Source: Desulfonema magnum (GTDB lineage Bacteria > Desulfobacterota > Desulfobacteria > Desulfobacterales > 4be13). Taken from it: a stretch of DNA of 64,000 bases. Each line of letters starts with the position of its first letter. Position 1 is the first letter of the stretch. The position numbers were made by a program, and so were the translations under genes. Location of the stretch: positions 6,593,633 to 6,657,632 of the forward strand of contig NZ_CP061800.1 in assembly GCF_017377395.1 (NCBI RefSeq), read 5' to 3'. Shown here one piece after another: positions 54,601 through 62,754 of the stretch. A model generated the notes under the pieces. It was not told the DNA's origin. It did no database searches and worked only from the letters and a program-made list of their open reading frames with translations.

Positions 54601-55187
54601 GGGGGCTGTAGAATATAATAAAAACCTCTCTCGTAAGTGGCTGTTTGTCCGTCCGGATTGGTTACAACGATATCAGTTGAGCCGTTCTCATTCGGAGGAG
54701 TTGTACAACTTATCTCCGTGGATGACAGGACTTGAACATTTGTGGCTAGAATGCCATCGAAAGCCACTATGGCTCCGTCAGTGAAGTTATTGCCTGTGAT
54801 TGTTATGTCATCACCGCCAAATTCGTAGCCATTGTCAGGATTCACTGTGTTTATTGTGGGCGGCGGATCATAAGTGTAAGACACGCTGCCGGATGAAGAG
54901 TCATCCGGGTTTGTCACAATCACCTGGACCACCCCCGGAATATGGGCGGGCGTGGTGCAAAACAGCTTTGTTTCGCTGACCATCACCTCTGTGCCTTCGA
55001 TTCCTCCGAATGTCACACGGGTTCCCACTTCAAAATTGGAACCGGTGATTGTGATTTGAATGCCGCCGGATGCGGGGCCGTGCCCTGGGTCAATTGAACT
55101 GATGATGGGTGTGGCTGCATGAGCATTTCCGAAAATACTTACTGACACTGCTAACAAGATAAGAAAAATACTGATCATTCTTTTCAT
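51687..55187 (-). CDS. Exported TIG/LRR/Calx-beta protein with an intact C13 (legumain-like) peptidase domain
   Basis: The 1166-residue protein has a signal peptide (ISIFLILLAVSVSIFGNAHA). Four TIG/IPT domains lie at ~27-375 (SSIDPGHGPASGGIQITITG is the first), a plant-type LRR block at ~380-500 (LIDFYTNTNGQNWTDKTGWL, CTWKGVVCD), a Calx-beta-like domain at ~520-650, and another TIG at ~655-740. The C13 domain at ~748-980 starts KAIIIAGGGSYSANV, with His in TGHGG (~843) and Cys in YDACVSG (~884). The dockerin-like end carries two Ca-loop motifs (DIDGNGNIGLSDI, DVNGDDKIGLEDG). AAAGGA precedes ATG 55187. Nearly all of it is duplicated in the C-terminal half of the upstream gene. Confidence 0.88.
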   Translation of the reverse strand: MKRMISIFLILLAVSVSIFGNAHAATPIISSIDPGHGPASGGIQITITGSNFEVGTRVTFGGIEGTEVMVSETKLFCTTPAHIPGVVQVIVTNPDDSSSGSVSYTYDPPPTINTVNPDNGYEFGGDDITITGNNFTDGAIVAFDGILATNVQVLSSTEISCTTPPNENGSTDIVVTNPDGQTATYERGFYYILQPPPAIMAIEPSKGPISGGIFVTINGANFFEGAMVTFGGEKATNINVVSDTTITCPTPLCQGCDPSDPDGKIEVDVEVRNADGQCDISTYTYLVIPLQLSPAQGPAYGGTTVTIEPGDESVSFLTGGTTTVTFSGISASDVSVYPDKIICTTPLASDIGIADVVVNNSSQSFTCSDCYKYTCISDAERQALIDFYTNTNGQNWTDKTGWLGNKYTECTWKGVVCDAGQEHVEKLILDNNNLDGTLPESIADLSNLQVISIKNNKARTPIPETILDLNLKDGQSDFSWNHLCIDDGEPLTEFLNQKQLGNKDFRFVQQKEDGSFCKLPETSLLVIPASLNVDESQYAEIPEDESQLDDLFFSFTVKPAPGLEYKSDVIVKLYSSNLSECNVYPASVTLSAENWNHGAKAYVIPEKDEIADGLQTCTILTAPAISSDGNFNNVNPEDVTVFVSDTDQGVSITGIYPNIGTTNKEFTATLKGTGFDGATKVYIFKSGDESQKTEITMITVVSSTEITLTIPAQKEEGQYALKVSNDENDVLEGAITIKAYQSEVDDQEKKKAIIIAGGGSYSANVLWTATKNCANRAYLALMSQGYSHDSIKYLSPEIYIDVDGDGVSDVDAEPTQKNLENTIKIWAKTIEPGADELLIYMTGHGGDGTFELRDGEILEATVLNGWLNDLQQTMPGKLIFIYDACVSGSFLSLLTPEAGKERYVIASTSAEERTWFLDDGEFSFSYHFWNAVENKGRLYSSFVDGKNMMIGQTSLIDIDGDGEINIISDDKGELIISDDIIIGRGRVAAVSYPVIENVVSENITLSCGETSATISVSALSSLNDIFVVWGRIIPPSYVEGKLPEQEVTYLPSIKLSPAEGKDDTYEATYEGLTELGMYRAIVYAVDTGLNESLPKEITITKQCKGDIDGNGNIGLSDILFVLKITGGMTITDSSIERYLPFVDVNGDDKIGLEDGIYLLQSLAGLR

Positions 55188-55257
55188 GAAGTTGTTCCTT
55201 TTGATTTAGAGGTCTTGGATATCCGGACATCCTTTTCTGACCTGTAAAACAATTTTG

Positions 55258-55405
55258 CTGATTGTAACGGATTTCGGGAAGGTCAGTATGACAGCGGATT
55301 TTAGGATTGACCGGATACCCCAGGTCGGGATCGGCCCGAAATATCCGTTTCATCCTCTTATCCGATGTCATATTCCCGGGCCTCCCCGAAATCCGTTATA
55401 ATCAG
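55258..55405. mobile_element. MITE with CTGATTGTAACGG ends, copy 3 (148 bp)
   Basis: The ends CTGATTGTAACGGATTTCGG and, reversed, CTGATTATAACGGATTTCGG are inverted. Flanks share CAATTTT (55250-55256 and 55407-55413), each separated from the element by one base. It lies between two C13 protein genes. Confidence 0.8.
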
Positions 55406-55423
55406 GCAATTTTTATGTTGCTA

Positions 55424-58400
55424 CTACATCTCCCCTGCCAGCTTTTTCAGAATATAGACCGCATCCGCCAGACCGATTTTTCCATCCCCGTCTGCGTCGG
55501 TTCCATTGTTGTTGATCAGGGATTGATCAGAAACATCAGCTCCGGCTGCCATTCGCAAAAGGATAATCGCATCTGCCAGTTCAACCGTTCCGTTTCCGTC
55601 AAAATCGCCTTTGCAGTAATTTCTGACAATTTTTGTATCTTTGGGAATAGATTCATATAATCCCGTATCAATTGCATAAACGGCAACCTTGTAAGTTCCA
55701 GGTTTGCTAAAGTCCTCATATATACCTTCATAGTTATCGGAATCATCTCCTAGTGTAAGCTTTATGGAAGGAAGATGGGTAACTTCTTTTTTAAGCTCTT
55801 CTTCAGACAAATTTTCAGAAAAATAAGGCGGTATAATCTTTCCCCATACTACAAAAATATCGTTCAGCGATTTGGCAACATTTGCGCGGATACCTGAAGA
55901 TGTTTCGCTACAAGACAGAACTTCTTTGTCCGCAAGCAAACTGACTATTTGGGGACGCTGTCCGCCGCTAGCAGCCACACGTCCCCTGCCGATAATGATA
56001 TTGTCAGATATTATCAATTCCCCCTTGTCGTTGGTAATAACATTTATCTCGCCATCACCATCAATATCAATAAGGGAAGTCTGCCCAACCATCATATCTT
56101 TGCCGTCAACAAAGGAACTGTAAAGCCTTCCTTTGTTTTCGACTGCATCCCAAAAATGATAAGAAAAGGAAAATTCACCGTCATCCAGAAACCATGCCCG
56201 CTCATCCGCACTGGCGCTGGCAATCACATAGCGTTCTTTTCCGGCTTCGGGTGTAAGACGTGAAATAAAACTGCCGGAAACACAGGCATCGTAAACAAAG
56301 ATCAGCTTGCCGGGCATTTCGGTCTGGAGATCATTCAGCCATCCGTTCAGCACTGTTGCCTCAATGGTTTCCCCCTCTCTCAATTCGAACCTGCCGTTTC
56401 CGCCGTGTCCGGTCATGTAGATCAGCAATTCGTCAGCAAGAGGCTCACTGGTCTTGGCCCATTCCTTTATAGCATTTTCGAGATTCTTTTGCGTGAGTTC
56501 TTCGTCCACATCACTCACACCGTCACCGTCCACGTCAATATATTTTTCTGGATTCAAATAGTTGATGCTGTCATGCGAATACCCCTGAGACATGAGTACG
56601 AGATAAGCCCTGTTCGCACAGTTCTTTGTGGCTGTCCACAGGACATTGCCGGAATATGAGCCGCCGCCTGCGACAATGATCGCCTTCTTTTTTTCCTGTT
56701 CATCAACCTCGTCTTGGCTGGCTTTAATGCTTATTGCTCCTTCCAGCACATCATTTTCATTTTTTTCATCATCGGAAACTTTCAGGGTATATTGCCCTTT
56801 TTCCGTCTGAGCGGGAATGGTCAGCGCTATTTCTGTGCTGCTGACTGATGATATCTGCGTAATCTCTGTTTTGTTCGAATCATCTTTATCTTTGAATATA
56901 TAAACTTTTGTACTACTCTTATCAAACCCGGTTCCCCTAAGTGTTGCTGAGAGTTCCTGGTTGATGACACCAAGATTGGGATAAACCTGCGTAAGCGTCA
57001 GCCCCTGATCGCTGTCACTTACGAATACGGTCACATCTTCGGGATTCTCGTTATTGAAATTGCCGTCCGAACTGATTGCCGGGGCAGTCAGAATTGTACA
57101 GGTCTGCAATCCGTCAGGAATTCCGTCTTTTTCGGGAATCACATAAGCCTTTGCGCCATCGTTCCAGTTTTCCGAATTGAGCGTGACAGACGCAGGATAT
57201 ACGTTGCACTCACTGACGTTTGAACTGTAAAGTTTGATGGTGACATCGTTCTTGTATTCAAGACCAGGAGCGGGGGTCACAGTGAAAGAGGAAAACAACG
57301 TGTCCAGCTCGTTTTCATCTTCGGGAATCTCGGCATATTGGGATTCATCCACATTAAGGCTCGCCGGCATCACGATAAGAGATGTTTCCGGGAGCTTACA
57401 AAATGACCCGTCCTCCTTTTGCTGAAAATAGCGGAAATCTTCGCTGCCCACCTGCTTTTGTTTGAGGAAGTCCGTGATCGCATCCCCGTCTTCCGTGCAG
57501 AGATAATTCCATGAAAAATCACTCTGCCCGTCTTTCAGATTGAGATCGAGTATTGTTTCGGGAATTGGCGTTCTCATCTTGTTGTTTTTTATCGAAATCA
57601 CCTGAAGGCTTGACAAGTCAGAAATGCTTTCGGGAAATGTTCCAACAAGGTTGTTGTTGTCCAGAATCAGCTTTTCCACATGCTCCTGCCCCGCGTCGCA
57701 GAACACGCCTTTCCATGTGCATTCAGTGTACTCATTGCCGAGCCAGCCAGTTGTGTCCGTCCAGCCACCTCCGTTTGTCTTGGTGTAAAGATCAATCAGG
57801 GCCTGTCTTTCCGTGTCAGGAATGCCAGTATATTTGTAGCACTCTGAGCAGGTGAAAGACTGGCTGCTGTTGTTCACCACCACATCAGCAAGCCCGGGTT
57901 CCAAAACTGCGAGGGTCGTGCAGATGATCTTATCGGGGTAAACGCTGATATCGCTGGCAGAAACACCATCGAAAGTCACCGTTGTCGTACCACTTTTAAG
58001 AAAACTCACAGAGTCATCCCCCGGTCTGATTGTCACTGTTGTGCCGCCGTATGCAGGCCCTTGAGCAGGAGTCAGTCTGAGGGGGATGACAATAAAGGGA
58101 TAAGGTTCTGTGTCGAACTGCCCATCAGTATTTTTCACCTCCACATCCACGTCAATTTTTCCGTCCGCATCGTTGGGATCACATCCTTTGCACAAAGGGG
58201 TCAGGCAGGTTATGGTTGTCTCTGAAACCGGATTGACATTTGTGGCTTTTTCACCGCCGAAAGTGACCGTGGCTCCTTCGAAAAAGTTGCGTCCTGTTAT
58301 TGTCAGAAATACACCGCCGAACATGCTGCTTTCTTCAGGATCGAAAGAGATTATCTCAGGTTTGGGGTTGGCCATGTAATAAAATTGACCGCAGGTATCT

Positions 58401-61400
58401 CCATCTTCACATGATTGTCCGTCAGGATTTGTTACAACGACTTTGGCAGAACCATTATCATTTGGAGGATTTTTACAGGTTATCTTCGTGGATGACAGGA
58501 CTTGAACAACTGTAGCTGATATCCCACCAAAAGTCACTGTGGCTCCGTCAACAAAATTCTCCCCGGTAATTGTTACGTCGTCACCACCGAATTCGTAGCC
58601 GCTGTCAGGTTGCACCCCCTTCTCGTTTATCGAAGGCGGCGAGTCATAGGTGTATGTGGTGACGGGAGTGCAGTCTCCGCCTGCGTTGCTTACAACAACA
58701 TTTACCTTCCCTGCTGCATGAGCAGGAGTTTCACATTCTATGCCTTTGATTATTCTTGATTCCAAAATATACTTGATATGCTCAATCTTTGTACCTCCGA
58801 AGCTGACTGTGGAACCATTGAAACCGGTTCCTGTTATTATGACTGTTGTGCCACCAGTAGCAGGCCCATTGGAAGGGTCTATTCCGGTAACTGAACAGTC
58901 TATAGGACAATCGTATTGGAAATAGCCGCTGTCATCATATTGACCATCTTCATTTGTCACCTTTACATCAACTTCTCCTGGAGCATTGGAGGGAATCTGG
59001 CAGGTGATTAATGTAGCTGACTTGCTTATAATTTTCTGAACTGGAGATATGCCGAACAAAACAGAAGTGTTATCCTTAATATCGAAATATTTACCTGTTA
59101 TCTCTACTTTGTCACCAGCACCGGCACAATCATCACCTGGTGTTAAGACGCGAGTTATGCTTTTAATTTTAGGCGGCGGGTTGTAAGTGAATGAAAGAGC
59201 CTCTGAAGTTTGCTTGTCCGGATTAGTCACTATGACTTTGACTTTACATGCTGGCTTGCTGGGATCATCACATGCTATATTGACGGGAGCAGTGCATGTT
59301 ATTATTCCTCCGGAGCCGCTTGATCTGACAGGATCGTTTTCGCCGAAAACAACTGTCGCCCCGGAGACAAAGTTGCTTCCTGTTATCTTTACGTTTTTGC
59401 CAAGAGATGCAGGACCAAAGTTAGGTTCTATGCTGGAGGCAATTGGTGGAGGGTTGTAGGTGTAACATTCTGTAGGGCATGGCTCGCCTTGACTGTCCTC
59501 ATCCATGGCCCGCACATAAACCTCACCTGCCGAATGAGCAGGAGTTATCACCTCTTCTATTTTTGTCTCGGAGGTGATAAAATTGCCAGTAGCCTTCGTG
59601 CTGCCAAACCTAACTTCCACGACATTGCTAAGGTTTTCTCCAATTATGGTTACTGCTTCTCCGCCACATGCAGGTCCGTTATCTTTTTCTACTCGTATTA
59701 CAATGGGAACAGGTTTGGTTGTTGAGGCAGAAACTTTTTTTGTAGGCTTACTGATAAGCGTATTCCCTTCATCTCCGTCATACCTTTTATAAAAAGAAAC
59801 GGCTTGAAGGTAAAACCAGTATGCCGTATCAGGTGTCAAACCTTTCACTGTAATTCTCTCTTCTTGCAGGCTTTCTGTTGCCGGGAAGGGGGAATCCTCT
59901 GAGAAACGAGGAAAGTCCGGATTTTGGGGATCATAGAGTTTATAACCACCTAATTCAGAAGTGGAATAATACACCTCGTAGCCCCCGTTGCCAAAATCGT
60001 ATTTTATAGCATCCCATGCTAAAGAAATAGATGTGGAGGTTGTTTTCGTTTCATCTACAAAAAAATTGGCATCTACCGGGGCAACAGTTTGGGTATTTTC
60101 CCAGTTACCGCCGATTTGTTGGCTCGTAAGAAAATTATGAGTACCACCATCACCAATATTCGTATAAAGTTTATTGAACCGAAAATCGCTGCTCGGTGTC
60201 TTCGCCAGACTGTCTTGGAGACGTTGTAAATCCGAAGGCACTGGACCTTCCAACATATTACCATTTACCCATATAACTCGCAATGCCGGGAGATCACCTA
60301 ATTCCGCCGGAATGGTCCCCTCCATATGATTATTATCCAGTTTGAGTTCTGTCAGTCTTGTTATTTTTTCTAACTCTGGAGGAATTTTACCAGTCAGTTC
60401 GTTATTACTGAGATAGAGCAAAAAACCACCCTCTCCAGCTTCTTGATCAATAAAAACATCTCTTGCAAGAATTCCCGATCCCAACTCCACAGGAATTTTA
60501 CCTGTCAAACCACAGTCATTCAACCGAAGTTCTGTTAATTCCGATAACTGATTTAATTCTGAAGGAATACCGCCTGTCAAATTTTTATTGTCGGACAAAT
60601 TAAGCTTTGTCAGTTCTGAAAAATTTCCGATGGATGTAGCAGGAATTGATCCGCTTAGAGTTTGGGAAGACAAATCAATTTCTGTGACATGATTTTCTTT
60701 GCCAGCCTCACCGTCATTATTATCACAAGTTACGCCCGGCCAATTGCATTCTTCCCCAGGGTCGCCGAGTTCACCGGCGATTTGATCAGATTTGCCCGTG
60801 CTGTTGAAAAGATTAATCAGAGCATTTCTTTCATCAAGCGGGATACACGAAGTGCTGAAAGTAACTACTTTAGTATATTCACTTTCGATAAGATTTGAGT
60901 TGGAAGGGTGAGAATTTGCTATTGTGCGGATCCGAAAAGAATACTCTGTACATGCTTCCAAACCATCTGTACCGGTAAGTGGAAGAGAAACAGTGTTTAA
61001 ATCCGTTGTCTCTTTATACCAAGAGGTATCAGCAGGATTGGTATATTCAATTTCATACTTCCCACCTCCGGAACCGTCAAAGGGAATTTTATTCCATTTT
61101 AAAGTAATCTTATATGGCTCCGTCAATGCGCCACTTTCATTGGCTCTTAATTCCTGGGGGGCAAAAGATTGATAATTTCTCCATTGATCCCCATACTTGA
61201 AATTGCTTGCAATCCATCCATCTAAACTGTCATCCAATTTATAAAGAGCATTCCACCGAATATTACTTTCTGTGGCGTTTAGATCGAGCACACTCAAGTC
61301 AGAAGATATTTCTTCTGTGAGTTTATTTGAAGCAACATTAAGGATATCCAGATTGGAAAGGGTTTCAAATTCTTTGGGAATACCACCTGTCAGGCGATTA

Positions 61401-62728
61401 TCGTTGAGATAAAGCTCGGTCAAACTTGAAAGGTTTCCAAGGTCTGATGGAATATCGCCTGTCAACTGGTTGTTAGACAAGTTAAGCTTCTGCAAATTGG
61501 GCAGATTACCCAAATCAGGAGGAATCCCGGAATCATTATCGCCCAACTGATTATTGTTGAGATAAAGCTCGGTCAAACTTTCGAGGTTTCCAAGCTCTGG
61601 TGGGATATCACCTGTCAGCCCGCATCCCGATAGATTAAGCGTCAAAAGTTTTTGAAGATTCCATGTTCCTGAAGGAATACTCCCTGAGATATCCGGATTT
61701 TCCGATAGATCAAGGCGTTGTAATTTCTCAAACTTATTAATAACATCAGTTCCGGGAATGGTTCCGTTAAGGCCGCTTCCATTTAAATTGATTTCCACAA
61801 CATGCTTTTTATTATCATCTTCAATACAGCTAATTCCCTGCCAGCCACCATCACATTCGCCTCCGGCCTTATCAATATCCCAGTCAGTCCACTCTGTTCC
61901 GCCGCCTGTGCTGGTGTAAAGAGCTTCCAACGCTTCCCTCTCGTCGGGAACAATACCTTCCGTTATCACATCTACAGTGTTAGAGTCATCACTTATCAAA
62001 TCAACATCAGCAGTGAGGACGGTGCGAACTGTGAAAGAATACTCTGTGCCTTGTGTTAAACCACTTATCTTTGTTTGTATTTTATCTGCTATCGGAGTAA
62101 TATTAATATCATCCTGACAAACGTCTTCACCATTATTGAAATATTGATAGGTTATATTATCGTAGCTATCACCCGGCCATTCCAGCGTTATTGAGTCTGC
62201 TTTAGCTGCCACAGTTATATTATCAGGTGCAGAGACAGATAAAGAGGGACAATCAGACAAAGATAAATCAGCAATATTCCCTAACGTCAACGGAATGCTT
62301 GTCAAACCTGTATTTTTAGACAAATCCAGCTTTGTCAGATTTGGCAGTTCCCCTATTTCAGCAGGAATGCTTGTCAAATCTGTGTTTTCAGACAAATCCA
62401 TCTCTGTGAGATTTATAAGCTTGCTTATAGAAGAAGGAATTGAACCGGTGAGATTATTTTTGGATAACTTAATTTTTGTAACTTTAGTTTTAAAAACATC
62501 GCAGGTTATGCCATACCATCCACAACAATTACTGCTGAGATTGACGATATCCCAAACATCTTGGCCCTGAGTAGTGTTAGTCCAATTACTGCCCCCGGTG
62601 CTGTTATAAATCTCGACCAAGGCTTCTCTTTCATCACTTGAAATAGCTGCGTGGGCGTTTAATAAAACACCTCCCCCGAATACCAGTAAAAAAACAAGTA
62701 CGAGTACGGTTAAATCTTTCCTTATCAT
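55424..62728 (-). CDS. Giant exported LRR/FnIII/TIG protein with an intact C13 peptidase domain
   Basis: The 2434-residue protein has a signal peptide (LVLVFLLVFGGGVLLNAHA). Three plant-type LRR blocks (~28-170, 260-510, 635-880; LTGDIPPELGNLESLTELYL-type repeats) alternate with fibronectin-III-like domains (~175-255, 530-630, 895-1000). Seven TIG/IPT domains follow (~1001-1613), then a fourth LRR block, a Calx-beta-like domain, one more TIG, and the C13 domain (~2013-2250; KAIIVAGGGSYSGN, His in TGHGG ~2107, Cys in YDACVSG ~2148). Dockerin-like loops (DFDGNGTVELADA, DADGDGKIGLADA) end it. AAAGGAGAG precedes the ATG. The gene starts 26 bases after the FadL/PorV-like gene, so they are probably cotranscribed. 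Confidence 0.88.
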   Translation of the reverse strand: MIRKDLTVLVLVFLLVFGGGVLLNAHAAISSDEREALVEIYNSTGGSNWTNTTQGQDVWDIVNLSSNCCGWYGITCDVFKTKVTKIKLSKNNLTGSIPSSISKLINLTEMDLSENTDLTSIPAEIGELPNLTKLDLSKNTGLTSIPLTLGNIADLSLSDCPSLSVSAPDNITVAAKADSITLEWPGDSYDNITYQYFNNGEDVCQDDINITPIADKIQTKISGLTQGTEYSFTVRTVLTADVDLISDDSNTVDVITEGIVPDEREALEALYTSTGGGTEWTDWDIDKAGGECDGGWQGISCIEDDNKKHVVEINLNGSGLNGTIPGTDVINKFEKLQRLDLSENPDISGSIPSGTWNLQKLLTLNLSGCGLTGDIPPELGNLESLTELYLNNNQLGDNDSGIPPDLGNLPNLQKLNLSNNQLTGDIPSDLGNLSSLTELYLNDNRLTGGIPKEFETLSNLDILNVASNKLTEEISSDLSVLDLNATESNIRWNALYKLDDSLDGWIASNFKYGDQWRNYQSFAPQELRANESGALTEPYKITLKWNKIPFDGSGGGKYEIEYTNPADTSWYKETTDLNTVSLPLTGTDGLEACTEYSFRIRTIANSHPSNSNLIESEYTKVVTFSTSCIPLDERNALINLFNSTGKSDQIAGELGDPGEECNWPGVTCDNNDGEAGKENHVTEIDLSSQTLSGSIPATSIGNFSELTKLNLSDNKNLTGGIPSELNQLSELTELRLNDCGLTGKIPVELGSGILARDVFIDQEAGEGGFLLYLSNNELTGKIPPELEKITRLTELKLDNNHMEGTIPAELGDLPALRVIWVNGNMLEGPVPSDLQRLQDSLAKTPSSDFRFNKLYTNIGDGGTHNFLTSQQIGGNWENTQTVAPVDANFFVDETKTTSTSISLAWDAIKYDFGNGGYEVYYSTSELGGYKLYDPQNPDFPRFSEDSPFPATESLQEERITVKGLTPDTAYWFYLQAVSFYKRYDGDEGNTLISKPTKKVSASTTKPVPIVIRVEKDNGPACGGEAVTIIGENLSNVVEVRFGSTKATGNFITSETKIEEVITPAHSAGEVYVRAMDEDSQGEPCPTECYTYNPPPIASSIEPNFGPASLGKNVKITGSNFVSGATVVFGENDPVRSSGSGGIITCTAPVNIACDDPSKPACKVKVIVTNPDKQTSEALSFTYNPPPKIKSITRVLTPGDDCAGAGDKVEITGKYFDIKDNTSVLFGISPVQKIISKSATLITCQIPSNAPGEVDVKVTNEDGQYDDSGYFQYDCPIDCSVTGIDPSNGPATGGTTVIITGTGFNGSTVSFGGTKIEHIKYILESRIIKGIECETPAHAAGKVNVVVSNAGGDCTPVTTYTYDSPPSINEKGVQPDSGYEFGGDDVTITGENFVDGATVTFGGISATVVQVLSSTKITCKNPPNDNGSAKVVVTNPDGQSCEDGDTCGQFYYMANPKPEIISFDPEESSMFGGVFLTITGRNFFEGATVTFGGEKATNVNPVSETTITCLTPLCKGCDPNDADGKIDVDVEVKNTDGQFDTEPYPFIVIPLRLTPAQGPAYGGTTVTIRPGDDSVSFLKSGTTTVTFDGVSASDISVYPDKIICTTLAVLEPGLADVVVNNSSQSFTCSECYKYTGIPDTERQALIDLYTKTNGGGWTDTTGWLGNEYTECTWKGVFCDAGQEHVEKLILDNNNLVGTFPESISDLSSLQVISIKNNKMRTPIPETILDLNLKDGQSDFSWNYLCTEDGDAITDFLKQKQVGSEDFRYFQQKEDGSFCKLPETSLIVMPASLNVDESQYAEIPEDENELDTLFSSFTVTPAPGLEYKNDVTIKLYSSNVSECNVYPASVTLNSENWNDGAKAYVIPEKDGIPDGLQTCTILTAPAISSDGNFNNENPEDVTVFVSDSDQGLTLTQVYPNLGVINQELSATLRGTGFDKSSTKVYIFKDKDDSNKTEITQISSVSSTEIALTIPAQTEKGQYTLKVSDDEKNENDVLEGAISIKASQDEVDEQEKKKAIIVAGGGSYSGNVLWTATKNCANRAYLVLMSQGYSHDSINYLNPEKYIDVDGDGVSDVDEELTQKNLENAIKEWAKTSEPLADELLIYMTGHGGNGRFELREGETIEATVLNGWLNDLQTEMPGKLIFVYDACVSGSFISRLTPEAGKERYVIASASADERAWFLDDGEFSFSYHFWDAVENKGRLYSSFVDGKDMMVGQTSLIDIDGDGEINVITNDKGELIISDNIIIGRGRVAASGGQRPQIVSLLADKEVLSCSETSSGIRANVAKSLNDIFVVWGKIIPPYFSENLSEEELKKEVTHLPSIKLTLGDDSDNYEGIYEDFSKPGTYKVAVYAIDTGLYESIPKDTKIVRNYCKGDFDGNGTVELADAIILLRMAAGADVSDQSLINNNGTDADGDGKIGLADAVYILKKLAGEM

Positions 62729-62754
62729 TTTACTCTCCTTTCCCCTTTTGGGTT

